Notes under the pieces: generated by a model
Told to the model about the DNA's origin: nothing
What the model saw: the letters and a program-made list of their open reading frames with translations, nothing else
The model's database searches: none
Made by a program: the position numbers and the translations under genes
Part shown: positions 16,366 to 24,497 of the stretch, piece after piece
Numbering within the stretch: position 1 is the first letter of the stretch
How the letters are laid out: every line of letters begins with the position of its first letter
Source: Bacillota bacterium
GTDB lineage: Bacteria; Bacillota; Clostridia; Lachnospirales; Lachnospiraceae
NCBI GenBank assembly: GCA_023392615.1
Contig: JAEVYT010000030.1
Coordinates: forward strand, 434,001-498,000
Reading direction: 5' to 3'
Length of the DNA: 64,000 nucleotides

Positions 16366-17184
16366 ATGAGTGATTGTAGTCAAGATTGCGGAAGCTGTAG
16401 TGCAAGCTGTGGCGATAGAAAAGACGAGAATAGTTTTTTAGAAAAACCACATGAGTTAAGTAAAGTAAAAAAAGTAATAGGTATTGTCAGCGGAAAAGGT
16501 GGAGTTGGTAAATCAATGGTAACCTCTTTAATGGCGGTAAGCATGCAAAGAAAAGGTTATCATTCTGCAATTTTAGATGCAGATATTACCGGTCCTTCCA
16601 TTCCGAAAGCATTTGGTTTAAAGGAAAGAGCAAAAGGCAGTGAACTTGGAATGTATCCGGTTCGAAGTAATTCTGGAATCGATGTGATGTCAATTAATCT
16701 ATTACTAGGTGATGAGACAGATCCTGTTGTATGGAGAGGACCGGTTATCGCGGGAACCGTAAAGCAGTTCTGGTCAGAGGTTATCTGGAGTGATGTGGAT
16801 TATATGTTTGTTGACATGCCTCCGGGTACAGGTGATGTACCTCTGACGGTATTTCAATCCTTACCGGTTGACGGTATCATCATAGTGACCTCACCGCAGG
16901 AGTTGGTTTCCATGATTGTAGGGAAAGCAGTGAAGATGGCTCAGATGATGAATGTTCCGATTCTTGGACTAGTTGAGAATATGTCATACTTTGTATGCCC
17001 GGATTGTGATAAGGCATATCCGATCTTTGGTGAGAGCAAAATTGAAGAGGTAGCAGCAAAGTATAATATAAAAAATTATGCAAAGCTTCCAATTAACCCG
17101 AAACTTGCTGCCGCATGTGATAAAGGTATGATAGAGTTATTCGAGGGTGATTGGTTGGATGAGTTAACGGAAGTAATTCAATAA
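16366..17184 (+). CDS. Mrp/NBP35-family iron-sulfur carrier ATPase
   Basis: 272 residues from ATG 16366 (AAAGG 9 bases upstream; ATGs at 16357 and 16360 are too close). The N-terminus has a cysteine cluster (CSQDCGSCSASC) like Nbp35-type scaffolds. The deviant Walker A is SGKGGVGKS (about 42-50), the switch segment is DMPPGTGDVPL, and the CPDC pair near residue 209 is the bridging-cluster CxxC. Predicted to assemble and deliver [4Fe-4S] clusters. Thymidine kinase follows at 19 bases, suggesting co-transcription. Confidence 0.92.
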   Translation: MSDCSQDCGSCSASCGDRKDENSFLEKPHELSKVKKVIGIVSGKGGVGKSMVTSLMAVSMQRKGYHSAILDADITGPSIPKAFGLKERAKGSELGMYPVRSNSGIDVMSINLLLGDETDPVVWRGPVIAGTVKQFWSEVIWSDVDYMFVDMPPGTGDVPLTVFQSLPVDGIIIVTSPQELVSMIVGKAVKMAQMMNVPILGLVENMSYFVCPDCDKAYPIFGESKIEEVAAKYNIKNYAKLPINPKLAAACDKGMIELFEGDWLDELTEVIQ

Positions 17185-17203
17185 AAGAGCGAAGGATAAA
17201 AAG

Positions 17204-17770
17204 ATGGCTAAACTATATTTTAAATACGGCGTTATGGGAAGTTCTAAAACAGCACAGGCATTAATAACGAAATTTAATTATGAAGAGCGTGGTATGAGTG
17301 TATGGTTAATTAAGCCCCAAATAGACAGCCGAGATGGAGAAGGAATTGTTAGCTCTCGTGCCGGTCTATCAGCAAAAGCTTTTGTATTATCTGAGAATGA
17401 AAATGTTTATGAGGAACATCAAAAATTGGACAAACCGGTTGATGTTATCATCGTGGATGAGTGCCAGTTCTTAACAGAGGAACAAGTAAATCAATTATCT
17501 TATCTGGTCATTGATTACGATGTACCGGTAATCTGCTTTGGATTAAGAGCCGATTTTAGAACGAAGATGTTTCCTGGAAGTAAGCGATTAATGGAAATTG
17601 CAGATTCTATAACGGAGATTAAAACGATTTGTTCCTGTGGTAGAAAAGCAACGGTGAATGTACGGCTGGATGCAAATGGTAAGATTGTGACAGAAGGAGA
17701 ACAGGTATTGATCGGAGGGAATGATCAATACACCTCTATGTGCTATCAATGTTATATCAAGAATAGGTAA
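17204..17770 (+). CDS. tdk: thymidine kinase (type II)
   Basis: 188 residues. Phosphorylates thymidine. The P-loop is GVMGSSKT, with Ser in place of the usual Gly before Lys, a variant I recall in related clostridial enzymes. DECQFLT carries the catalytic Glu, and two cysteine pairs (CSCGRKA and CYQC) make the structural zinc site. Follows mrp by 19 bases. Confidence 0.92.
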   Translation: MAKLYFKYGVMGSSKTAQALITKFNYEERGMSVWLIKPQIDSRDGEGIVSSRAGLSAKAFVLSENENVYEEHQKLDKPVDVIIVDECQFLTEEQVNQLSYLVIDYDVPVICFGLRADFRTKMFPGSKRLMEIADSITEIKTICSCGRKATVNVRLDANGKIVTEGEQVLIGGNDQYTSMCYQCYIKNR

Positions 17771-17920
17771 ACTAAGTTAATGCAAGGGGTTATAGCAAGA
17801 ACTGATCCGAATAGGATATGTGATTATTTGCTATGTCCCTTGCTTTTCTATGCCAAATTGTATCATCTATGGATACGCTATCATATCTTTGTATTAATAG
17901 CATATATAGAGGTGACAGTT

Positions 17921-18661
17921 ATGCCGATGATAGGAGATATGGCACCAAGCTTTCGTGCGCTTACAACGATAGGGGAGATAGATTTTCCAAGGGATTATTA
18001 TGGAAAATGGGTTGTACTATTTAGCTATGGTGCAGATTTTACACCGGTAAGTACTACTGAAATTATGACCTTTGCCTCCATGATAAATGAGTTTAAAGAG
18101 ATAGATGTTGAATTGATAGGAATATCAAGGGATTCATTGTATTCCCATATTGCTTGGATTCGAAAAATTAAAGAACTAGTATGGAAAGATATGAAACACG
18201 TTGAAATTACTTTTCCGTTAATCGCAGATGAAAAAAGTGAGATAGTGAAAGAGTATGATTTGGTGGGTTCTACTGACCAGGATGGCTGCTTATCAGGATC
18301 TATTTTTATAGTCGATCAAGTGGGAAAGATAAGGACTATACTGCATTATCCAACCTCGGTTGGGATTAATGTTAAAGAAATTAAAAGACTGGTAATCGCC
18401 TTGCAAAAAGCAGATGTAGAGCATGTATTAATTCCTGCTCAGTGGCTTCCGGAGGATGACGTGATGCTTCCGATTCCAAATAACTGTAGTGCGGCAGCAG
18501 AACGTATGGAGAAGGTCAATGAAAACATCTACAGCGTCGACTGGTTCTTAAGCTTTAGGCAGACCAACCTTATAGCGGATGAGGAAGATAAAATTGTACC
18601 GGAAGTTAATCCCTATCCATCCGCATTCTCTGTTAGAAGAAGAACTAATTTCAGAAGATGA
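17921..18661 (+). CDS. peroxiredoxin-fold protein lacking catalytic cysteines
   Basis: 246 residues from ATG 17921 (AGAGGTGAC upstream); the open frame extends back to 17780 but without a ribosome-binding site. The whole length aligns by eye with the 1-Cys/archaeal Prx6-type peroxiredoxins: VVLFSYGADFTPVSTTE, then FIVDQVGKIRTILHYPTSVGINVKEI, and the C-terminal NIYSVDWFLSF. The peroxidatic Cys is Ser44, the PxxxTxxC proline is Gly37, the catalytic Arg region reads LSGS (124-127), and the two C-terminal resolving cysteines are Ser205 and Ser211. It is therefore unlikely to be a thiol peroxidase. Sits between tdk and an Rrf2 regulator gene. Confidence 0.8.
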   Translation: MPMIGDMAPSFRALTTIGEIDFPRDYYGKWVVLFSYGADFTPVSTTEIMTFASMINEFKEIDVELIGISRDSLYSHIAWIRKIKELVWKDMKHVEITFPLIADEKSEIVKEYDLVGSTDQDGCLSGSIFIVDQVGKIRTILHYPTSVGINVKEIKRLVIALQKADVEHVLIPAQWLPEDDVMLPIPNNCSAAAERMEKVNENIYSVDWFLSFRQTNLIADEEDKIVPEVNPYPSAFSVRRRTNFRR

Positions 18662-18682
18662 TGATAAGTGAGCCGTGAACAG

Positions 18683-18711
18683 TTGTATTCCTAATACACA
18701 CATGGTATTAT
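18683..18711 (+). promoter_or_regulatory. promoter of the Rrf2 regulator gene
   Basis: TTGTAT (18683-18688), 17-base spacer, TATTAT (18706-18711), 31 bases before the start codon. Confidence 0.5.
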
Positions 18712-18742
18712 AGTAACAAGGAATTACTGAGGAGGATAAGTC

Positions 18743-19180
18743 ATGAAAGTTTCAACAAAAGGTAGATATGCACTACGATTAATGTTGGATTTGGCTTTAA
18801 ATAATACCGGTGAATATATTACGATAAAGAGTATTGCAGCGAGACAGAACATCTCCGAAAAATATTTAGAGCAGATTATATCACTGTTAAATCGTGCAGG
18901 ATATGTGAAAAGTATTCGTGGTGCCCAGGGTGGATATAAATTGATGAAAGCACCTACGGAATATACAGTAGGTATGATTCTTCGGTTAACAGAGGGGAAT
19001 TTAACTCCGGTTGATTGTGTCGATGAACAAACAAATGAATGCTCAAGAAGTGAAGGTTGTGTAACCAGAGAAGTGTGGGAAGAGCTCTATGAAGCAATTA
19101 AGTCTGTAGTGGATCGGATCACACTTCAAGACCTTGTTGATAAGTATAAAAGAAAAGTTGAATTGGATTTTTCCATTTAA
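18743..19180 (+). CDS. Rrf2-family regulator (IscR/CymR-like)
   Basis: 145 residues. The Rrf2 winged helix is clear: MKVSTKGRYALRLMLDLA, ISEKYLEQIISLLNRAGYVKS, then the wing RGAQGGYKL. Three cysteines spaced C-x7-C-x5-C (residues about 93, 101, 107) match the iron-sulfur ligand region of IscR, whereas B. subtilis CymR lacks them. The next genes are metY and cysK, so a role in cysteine or Fe-S homeostasis fits. The inverted repeat at 19350-19369 over the metY promoter is a candidate target. Confidence 0.9.
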   Translation: MKVSTKGRYALRLMLDLALNNTGEYITIKSIAARQNISEKYLEQIISLLNRAGYVKSIRGAQGGYKLMKAPTEYTVGMILRLTEGNLTPVDCVDEQTNECSRSEGCVTREVWEELYEAIKSVVDRITLQDLVDKYKRKVELDFSI

Positions 19181-19194
19181 GTTGAAATATAAAG

Positions 19195-19323
19195 TTAAAG
19201 AGGCTACTTTATAATTATATATTAATAGAATCATGCTATATTGTTACTTGTGATTGATATCAATATTTTATGTAATATAGCATTATCTCTGAGAATATAA
19301 TTCTGAAGTGGTCTCCTCTTTAA
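19195..19323. other. 129-base nested palindrome after the Rrf2 gene
   Basis: Helices from outside in: TTAAAGAGG/CCTCTTTAA (9 bp, perfect), ACTT/AAGT, AATTATAT/ATATAATT (8 bp), ATGCTATATT/AATATAGCAT (10 bp) and an apical ATTGATATCAAT palindrome. No U-tract. It lies after the Rrf2 stop and before the metY promoter, so it is either a 3' structure of the Rrf2 mRNA or a termination region without a classic tail. Confidence 0.6.
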
Positions 19324-19349
19324 TGATATTGAAATAAATTACATTTCCT

Positions 19350-19380
19350 ACTTGACAAATATTACAAGTGGGTTTAGTAT
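19350..19380 (+). promoter_or_regulatory. metY promoter with overlapping inverted repeat
   Basis: TTGACA (19352-19357), 17-base spacer, TAGTAT (19375-19380). ACTTG-N10-CAAGT (19350-19369) overlaps the -35 box and is a candidate operator for the adjacent Rrf2 regulator. No SAM riboswitch or T-box is visible in the leader. Confidence 0.55.
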
Positions 19381-19458
19381 AATTACCAAAGCATAGTAAA
19401 TATGTATGAATAGTAGTAATTGCATACATATCAAAAAATTATCATGGAGGTATTCATT

Positions 19459-20745
19459 ATGGCTAATGAAAAGAAACTGAGATTTGAAACGTTACAACTT
19501 CATGTAGGGCAGGAAAAACCGGATAGCGCAACTGATGCAAGAAGTGTACCTATTTACCAGACAACATCCTATGTGTTTGCAGATTCCGCACAGGCAGAAG
19601 CAAGATTCAATCTGAGTGAGGGTGGAAATATCTATACTAGAATTATGAATCCGACCTCCGATGTATTTGAACAGAGAATTGCAGCATTAGAAGGTGGCGT
19701 AGCAGCGTTAGCAACCGCTTCCGGCGCCGCAGCGATTACATATTCAATACAAAACATTGCTCATGCAGGAGATCATATTGTATCTTCAGCTGAAATTTAT
19801 GGTGGCACATATAATCTATTTGCTCACACGTTAGAAGACTTCGGCATTAAAACAACTTTTGTTAACACTGACGATATTAGTAATTTTGAAAAGGCCATAC
19901 AGCCGAATACAAAAGCTATTTTTATTGAATCCTTAGGAAATCCGAACAGTAATATTATCGATATTGAGAAGGTTGCTGAGATTGCACATAATAATAAGAT
20001 ACCATTGATTGTAGATAACACTTTTGCAACACCATATTTGCTTCGCCCGATTGAATACGGAGCTGATATTGTTGTACATTCCGCTACCAAATTCATCGGT
20101 GGACACGGAACAACCCTTGGTGGTGTGATTATTGATGGTGGTAAATTTGATTGGGAAGGTTCCGGTAAATTCCCAGTATTAACTGAACCAAATCCAAGCT
20201 ATCATGGTGTACAGTTTACGAAAGCGGTTGGTGCATTAGCGTATATTATCAAAGCTAGAGTAACCTTATTAAGAGATACAGGAGCTTCCATCAGTCCGTT
20301 TAACTCTTTCTTATTACTTCAGGGACTTGAAACATTATCTCTCAGAGTAGAACGTCATATTTATAACACCTTAAAGGTAGTGGAGTTCTTGAACAATCAT
20401 CCGAATGTTGAAAAGGTGAATCATCCTTCCTTGCCAGATGATCCATACCATGAATTATATAAAAAATTCTTCCCGAATGGTGGTAGCTCCATCTTTACCT
20501 TCGAGTTAAAGGGTGATGCAAATACAGCGAAGGCATTCATCGACAAATTGGAGATTTTCTCTTTATTAGCAAATGTTGCGGATGTTAAATCACTGGTTAT
20601 CCATCCGGCAAGCACAACTCATTCTCAATTGAGTCCGGAAGAACTTCTTTCTGTAGGTATTAAGCCAAACACAATTCGTTTATCAATCGGTACAGAACAT
20701 GTTGATGATATTATTGATGATTTAAAACAAGCTTTAGAAAATTAA
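19459..20745 (+). CDS. metY: O-acetylhomoserine aminocarboxypropyltransferase
   Basis: 428 residues from ATG 19459 (GGAGG 8 bases upstream). PLP enzyme of the Cys/Met metabolism family; joins O-acetylhomoserine with sulfide to give homocysteine, sometimes with O-acetylserine activity. The opening RFETLQLHVGQEKPDSATDA, the PLP lysine segment HSATKFIGGHGTTLGG and the long insert near residues 225-260 (ALAYIIKARVTLLRDTGAS) favour MetY over shorter MetB/MetC. cysK follows at 18 bases, giving a sulfide-assimilation operon probably under Rrf2 control. Confidence 0.92.
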   Translation: MANEKKLRFETLQLHVGQEKPDSATDARSVPIYQTTSYVFADSAQAEARFNLSEGGNIYTRIMNPTSDVFEQRIAALEGGVAALATASGAAAITYSIQNIAHAGDHIVSSAEIYGGTYNLFAHTLEDFGIKTTFVNTDDISNFEKAIQPNTKAIFIESLGNPNSNIIDIEKVAEIAHNNKIPLIVDNTFATPYLLRPIEYGADIVVHSATKFIGGHGTTLGGVIIDGGKFDWEGSGKFPVLTEPNPSYHGVQFTKAVGALAYIIKARVTLLRDTGASISPFNSFLLLQGLETLSLRVERHIYNTLKVVEFLNNHPNVEKVNHPSLPDDPYHELYKKFFPNGGSSIFTFELKGDANTAKAFIDKLEIFSLLANVADVKSLVIHPASTTHSQLSPEELLSVGIKPNTIRLSIGTEHVDDIIDDLKQALEN

Positions 20746-20763
20746 TATTAAAGGAGAACCGCC

Positions 20764-21693
20764 ATGGCTGAGTTTAAGAAAAAAATTACAGATTTAATTG
20801 GGAAAACACCATTATTAGAGTTAGCTAACTATAATCAAATTCATAGTTTGGATTCAAAAATTGTTGCTAAACTGGAATATTTTAATCCGGGAGGCAGTGT
20901 GAAGGATCGTATTGCAAAGAAGATGATTGAAGAGGCGCTAAAAAGTGGTCAAATTAATCAAGATACTGTAATTATTGAACCTACCAGCGGTAATACTGGG
21001 ATCGGACTAGCAAGCGTATGCGCCAGTTATGGCTTGAAATTAATAATTACCATGCCTGAGACGATGAGCGTTGAACGAAGAAATCTTATGAAAGCCTATG
21101 GTGCGGAACTTGTTCTTACCGAGGGGCCAAAGGGAATGCAGGGAGCGGTTGATAAATCCGTCGAATTGAATAAGGAGATATCGAATAGTTTCATTCCATC
21201 CCAGTTTGAAAATCCTAACAACCCTAAGGTTCATGAAGAAACGACCGGTGTAGAGATATGGGAAGATACCGAAGGAACAGTAGAAATCTTTGTAGCTGGT
21301 GTTGGAACGGGCGGTACCATCTCTGGCACTGGAGCTTATTTAAGATCAAAAAACCCTAATATCCAAATTATTGCGGTAGAACCGGCAGATTCTCCATTAT
21401 TATCAGAGGGAAGGTTAGGAGCCCATCGTCTTCAGGGTCTTGGACCAAACTTTGTACCTGGAACATTGAACAAGGATATCTATAATGAGATTATTACAGT
21501 TACATCCGAGGATGCTTTTGAAACTGCAAAAGAAATCGCAAAAAAGGAAGGTGTACTTGTAGGGATTTCATCCGGTGCAGCTCTTTGGGCGGCTACTCAG
21601 GTTGCAAAAAGACCGGAGAATGCGGGCAAGGTGATAGTAGTAATTTTACCTGATACCGGTGAGAGATATTTATCAATTCCTGATTTTACCTAA
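20764..21693 (+). CDS. cysK: cysteine synthase (O-acetylserine sulfhydrylase)
   Basis: 309 residues; AAAGGAG before ATG. PLP lysine in NPGGSVKDRIAKKM (about 38-51), substrate loop PTSGNTGIGLA, phosphate-binding GVGTGGTISGTG, and C-terminal SSGAALWAA. Makes cysteine from O-acetylserine and sulfide. Co-transcribed with metY. Confidence 0.94.
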   Translation: MAEFKKKITDLIGKTPLLELANYNQIHSLDSKIVAKLEYFNPGGSVKDRIAKKMIEEALKSGQINQDTVIIEPTSGNTGIGLASVCASYGLKLIITMPETMSVERRNLMKAYGAELVLTEGPKGMQGAVDKSVELNKEISNSFIPSQFENPNNPKVHEETTGVEIWEDTEGTVEIFVAGVGTGGTISGTGAYLRSKNPNIQIIAVEPADSPLLSEGRLGAHRLQGLGPNFVPGTLNKDIYNEIITVTSEDAFETAKEIAKKEGVLVGISSGAALWAATQVAKRPENAGKVIVVILPDTGERYLSIPDFT

Positions 21694-21752
21694 ATATGAA
21701 AAGATACTAAAAAAGGTCTTCTCATTAATTTATTGGATAAGAAAATTATTTT

Positions 21753-21860
21753 AACTGACCATAGCCTATATATTTTATAACGTCGTATCTCAATTTGATT
21801 GTGATAAGGAGTTACTGTTATAAATGTTATTGGTTAATGGTCAGTTTTTGAGGTTTTTTT
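21753..21860 (+). terminator. long three-helix terminator after cysK
   Basis: Outer helix AACTGACCAT/ATGGTCAGTT (10 bp, 21753-21762 with 21837-21846), middle TTATAAC/GTTATAA, inner ATC.CAAT/ATTG.GAT with a TTG loop, then TTTTTGAGGTTTTTTT. The T-runs support termination; the multi-helix interior is unusual for a simple terminator. Confidence 0.75.
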
Positions 21861-21874
21861 GATGTGATAAATTC

Positions 21875-21903
21875 TTGACTTGTAAAGTTATATCCTTTAT
21901 AAT
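21875..21903 (+). promoter_or_regulatory. promoter of the yicC operon
   Basis: TTGACT (21875-21880), 17-base spacer, TATAAT (21898-21903); start codon about 65 bases beyond. Confidence 0.75.
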
Positions 21904-21971
21904 AAATTGAATGTAATAAAATAATTGTGATGCATAGGAAATCATAATCACAAATGAAAGAGTGTGCAGAT

Positions 21972-22850
21972 ATGTTAAAAAGCATGACAGGCTTCGGACG
22001 ATGTGAGATCGCTGGAATGGATCGTAAAATTACGATTGAGATGAAAGCTGTGAATCATAGATACTGTGAGATTGCTATAAAAATGCCTAAAAAGCTCGGC
22101 TTTTTTGAAGCGGGTATCCGTAATTTATTAAAGCAATATATCGGTAGAGGTAAGGTTGATGTCTATATTACATACGAGGATTACACGGAGAATAACGTAT
22201 GTGTAAAATATAACGCTGAACTGGCAAAAGAATACTTGACTAATTTAGAGAAGATTGGTAATGATTTCGGGTTGGAAAATGATATCAGGGTTTCCACTTT
22301 GTCCAGATATCCGGATGTCTTTACATTAGAAGAACAAACCATAGATGAAAAGGAATTATGGGAATTAGTTGAGGAAGCTGTGCGAACAGCTGCTGTTAAA
22401 TTTGTAGAGACACGAATCGCAGAGGGTGCAAACCTTAAGAAGGACATCTTCTCAAAATTAGATAATATGCTTAATCTGGTAGAGTTTATTGAAGTTAGAT
22501 CACCTGAGATTGTCAAAGAATATCGTAATAAACTGATGACTAAGGTAAGTGAATTGTTGGGAGACACCAGAATTGATGAGGGAGTTCTCGCTACGGAAGT
22601 CACGATCTTTGCTGATAAAATATGCGTGGATGAAGAAACAGTTCGTTTAAGAAGTCATATTCTCAATATGAAGGATACTTTAAACGAGAATGATAATGTA
22701 GGAAGAAAGTTAGACTTTATTGCGCAAGAGATGAATAGAGAAGCGAATACAATATTATCGAAGGCAAATGACTTAGTGGTAACCAATAAAGCAATTGACT
22801 TAAAGACTGAGATTGAAAAAGTCAGAGAGCAGATTCAGAATATCGAATAG
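21972..22850 (+). CDS. YicC/YloC-family endoribonuclease
   Basis: 292 residues from ATG 21972, where the family start MLKSMTGFGR begins; the earlier ATG at 21954 adds six atypical residues. The C-terminal signature GRKLDFIAQEMNREANTILSKA is intact. Members cut RNA and act in RNA turnover. First gene of yicC-remA-rpoZ. Confidence 0.93.
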   Translation: MLKSMTGFGRCEIAGMDRKITIEMKAVNHRYCEIAIKMPKKLGFFEAGIRNLLKQYIGRGKVDVYITYEDYTENNVCVKYNAELAKEYLTNLEKIGNDFGLENDIRVSTLSRYPDVFTLEEQTIDEKELWELVEEAVRTAAVKFVETRIAEGANLKKDIFSKLDNMLNLVEFIEVRSPEIVKEYRNKLMTKVSELLGDTRIDEGVLATEVTIFADKICVDEETVRLRSHILNMKDTLNENDNVGRKLDFIAQEMNREANTILSKANDLVVTNKAIDLKTEIEKVREQIQNIE

Positions 22851-22874
22851 AAGTTGGTGAAATGAGGAATAACT

Positions 22875-23150
22875 TTGAGTAAGTTAGTGAATGTAGGCTT
22901 TGGAAATGTGGTAAACTCTGGAAAAATAATCAGTATAATCAGCCCGGAGGCAGCCCCAATCAAACGTATGATACAATCTGCCAAAGATCAAGGGATGGCA
23001 ATTGATGCGACCTGTGGAAGAAGAACAAAAGCAGTAATTGTTACGGAGAGTGGGCATTTAATTCTATCCTCTCTGTTGCCAGATACGATAGCAGGTAGAG
23101 TAAATCAAAAGGGAATTTCGGAGATACAAGATAATACATCGAATGATTAA
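22875..23150 (+). CDS. remA: RemA family protein (DUF370)
   Basis: 91 residues from TTG 22875 with GAGGAAT upstream. The conserved core LVNVGFGNVVNSGKIISIIS, then PIKRMIQSAKDQGMAIDATCGRRTKAVI, is that of RemA, a DNA-binding activator of matrix and osmoprotection genes in Bacillus. In most Firmicutes gmk follows; here the next gene is rpoZ. Confidence 0.93.
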   Translation: MSKLVNVGFGNVVNSGKIISIISPEAAPIKRMIQSAKDQGMAIDATCGRRTKAVIVTESGHLILSSLLPDTIAGRVNQKGISEIQDNTSND

Positions 23151-23214
23151 TTATGATTATTTTTTAAGATGATAATAAATATTAAATGAAAGAGATTGGA
23201 AGGAGATTTATATT

Positions 23215-23511
23215 ATGTTGCATCCATCATATACAGATTTAATGAAAGTAGTAAATAGCGAGGTTGAGCCAGGAGAGCAGCCTGTTGTAAACAGTAGATA
23301 TTCTATCGTAATCGCTACTGCAAGACGTGCCAGACAAATTATCGACGGGGCTATGCCTTTAGTAAATGTTACTTATCCCAAGCCACTTTCCATCGCTGTA
23401 GAAGAATTAAACCGCTCTAAGGTAAAGATTGTTGGAGATGATGAAACTCCGGAAGAGCAAGAGCAAGTGCAAGATCAACAAAACGATACGAATGGAACAA
23501 TGGAAGCTTAA
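23215..23511 (+). CDS. rpoZ: RNA polymerase omega subunit
   Basis: 98 residues. Omega core: MLHPSYTDLMKVV, then NSRYSIVIATARRARQIIDG and PLSIAVEEL. An acidic glutamine-rich tail (EEQEQVQDQQND) follows. AAGGAG upstream. Last gene of the yicC-remA unit, followed by a terminator. Confidence 0.93.
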   Translation: MLHPSYTDLMKVVNSEVEPGEQPVVNSRYSIVIATARRARQIIDGAMPLVNVTYPKPLSIAVEELNRSKVKIVGDDETPEEQEQVQDQQNDTNGTMEA

Positions 23512-23555
23512 TTTATTGTATCGATAATTGTATAAGCAAGAGTGAAAATTATGAC

Positions 23556-23595
23556 AGCACTTTCATACAATCTGATATGAAAGTGCTTTGTATTT
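23556..23595 (+). terminator. terminator after rpoZ
   Basis: A 12-bp perfect stem AGCACTTTCATA/TATGAAAGTGCT with an 8-base loop, followed by TTGTATTT. Confidence 0.8.
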
Positions 23596-23698
23596 ACGCA
23601 AAGTTATGGCTTTACAGTAAAGATTTGTGATTGAGTAATGATAAATGCCGTACTTTGCATAGATTATAAGGTTATGTGAATGAAATGGAGGGAATGGC

Positions 23699-24409
23699 TT
23701 GGTGTCAAATGATCCGGAAGAAGAAAAGATAGATTTGGAAAAAGTGAAAGCCTTCTCAAGAGAAGATAATTCGATAAGCATCGAAACTACAGGACTTTTC
23801 GATGAGGAAACCACCTATCATGATTTTGAAGAACCATATGAAATGGTAGATGAGTCTACAAATGAAAAAAATAAGAAACCAAGTAAAAAGAGTCTATTTA
23901 TAGATTTGATTTTCTACCTTATTCTAATCTTTGTAGTTGTGTATATAATCCCGAATTATGTGATACAGAGAACCTATGTGGATGGGGATTCTATGTTAAA
24001 TACGTTACATAATGGGGATCAACTTTACGTTGAAAAGCTCTCCTATCGATTTGATGCTTTAAAGCGATTTGATATAATAGTATTTTATCCTTATGGAAGA
24101 GAGCAGTCCGACTATTATGTAAAGCGAATAATTGGCCTTCCGGGAGAAACTGTTCAGATAATCGGTAGTGATATCTATATAAATGGAAAAGTATTAAAGG
24201 AACATTACGGCAAGGATCCGATTACAGATCCAGGAAGAGCCGCGAACCAGATTAAGTTAGCGAAAGATGAATATTTTGTTTTGGGTGACAATCGGACGAT
24301 AAGTAGGGATAGCAGATTTAAACAGGTCGGTAATGTAAAGCGAGAAAATATCGGCGGTCGTGCTATGTTTCGCATCCTTCCGTTTAGCCGATTCGGAACG
24401 ATCAATTAA
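23699..24409 (+). CDS. lepB: signal peptidase I
   Basis: 236 residues; TTG 23699 or GTG 23702 after GGAGGG. A long acidic cytoplasmic N-terminus (about 63 residues) precedes one membrane segment (FYLILIFVVVYIIPNYVI). The catalytic serine is in GDSMLNTL and the general-base lysine in YYVKRIIGLPGE; the GDNR box is near residue 198. Cleaves signal peptides outside the membrane. The extended acidic tail is longer than in Bacillus enzymes. Confidence 0.92.
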   Translation: MVSNDPEEEKIDLEKVKAFSREDNSISIETTGLFDEETTYHDFEEPYEMVDESTNEKNKKPSKKSLFIDLIFYLILIFVVVYIIPNYVIQRTYVDGDSMLNTLHNGDQLYVEKLSYRFDALKRFDIIVFYPYGREQSDYYVKRIIGLPGETVQIIGSDIYINGKVLKEHYGKDPITDPGRAANQIKLAKDEYFVLGDNRTISRDSRFKQVGNVKRENIGGRAMFRILPFSRFGTIN

Positions 24410-24497
24410 TCAAAAAACAGAACGATTTGTACTTGCAATTTGTATATGAATTAGGTAGAATAGTTTATGTTCTGTTCAGTAGTCAGGAGTATATGTT

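Noticed and set aside
17780..17920. 47-residue extension of the peroxiredoxin-like protein
   Set aside because: No ribosome-binding site at 17780, while AGAGGTGAC sits just before ATG 17921 where the family homology begins.
19195..19458. SAM riboswitch or T-box in the metY leader
   Set aside because: The structured part lies upstream of the promoter, and no S-box or T-box conserved segments were found after the predicted start.
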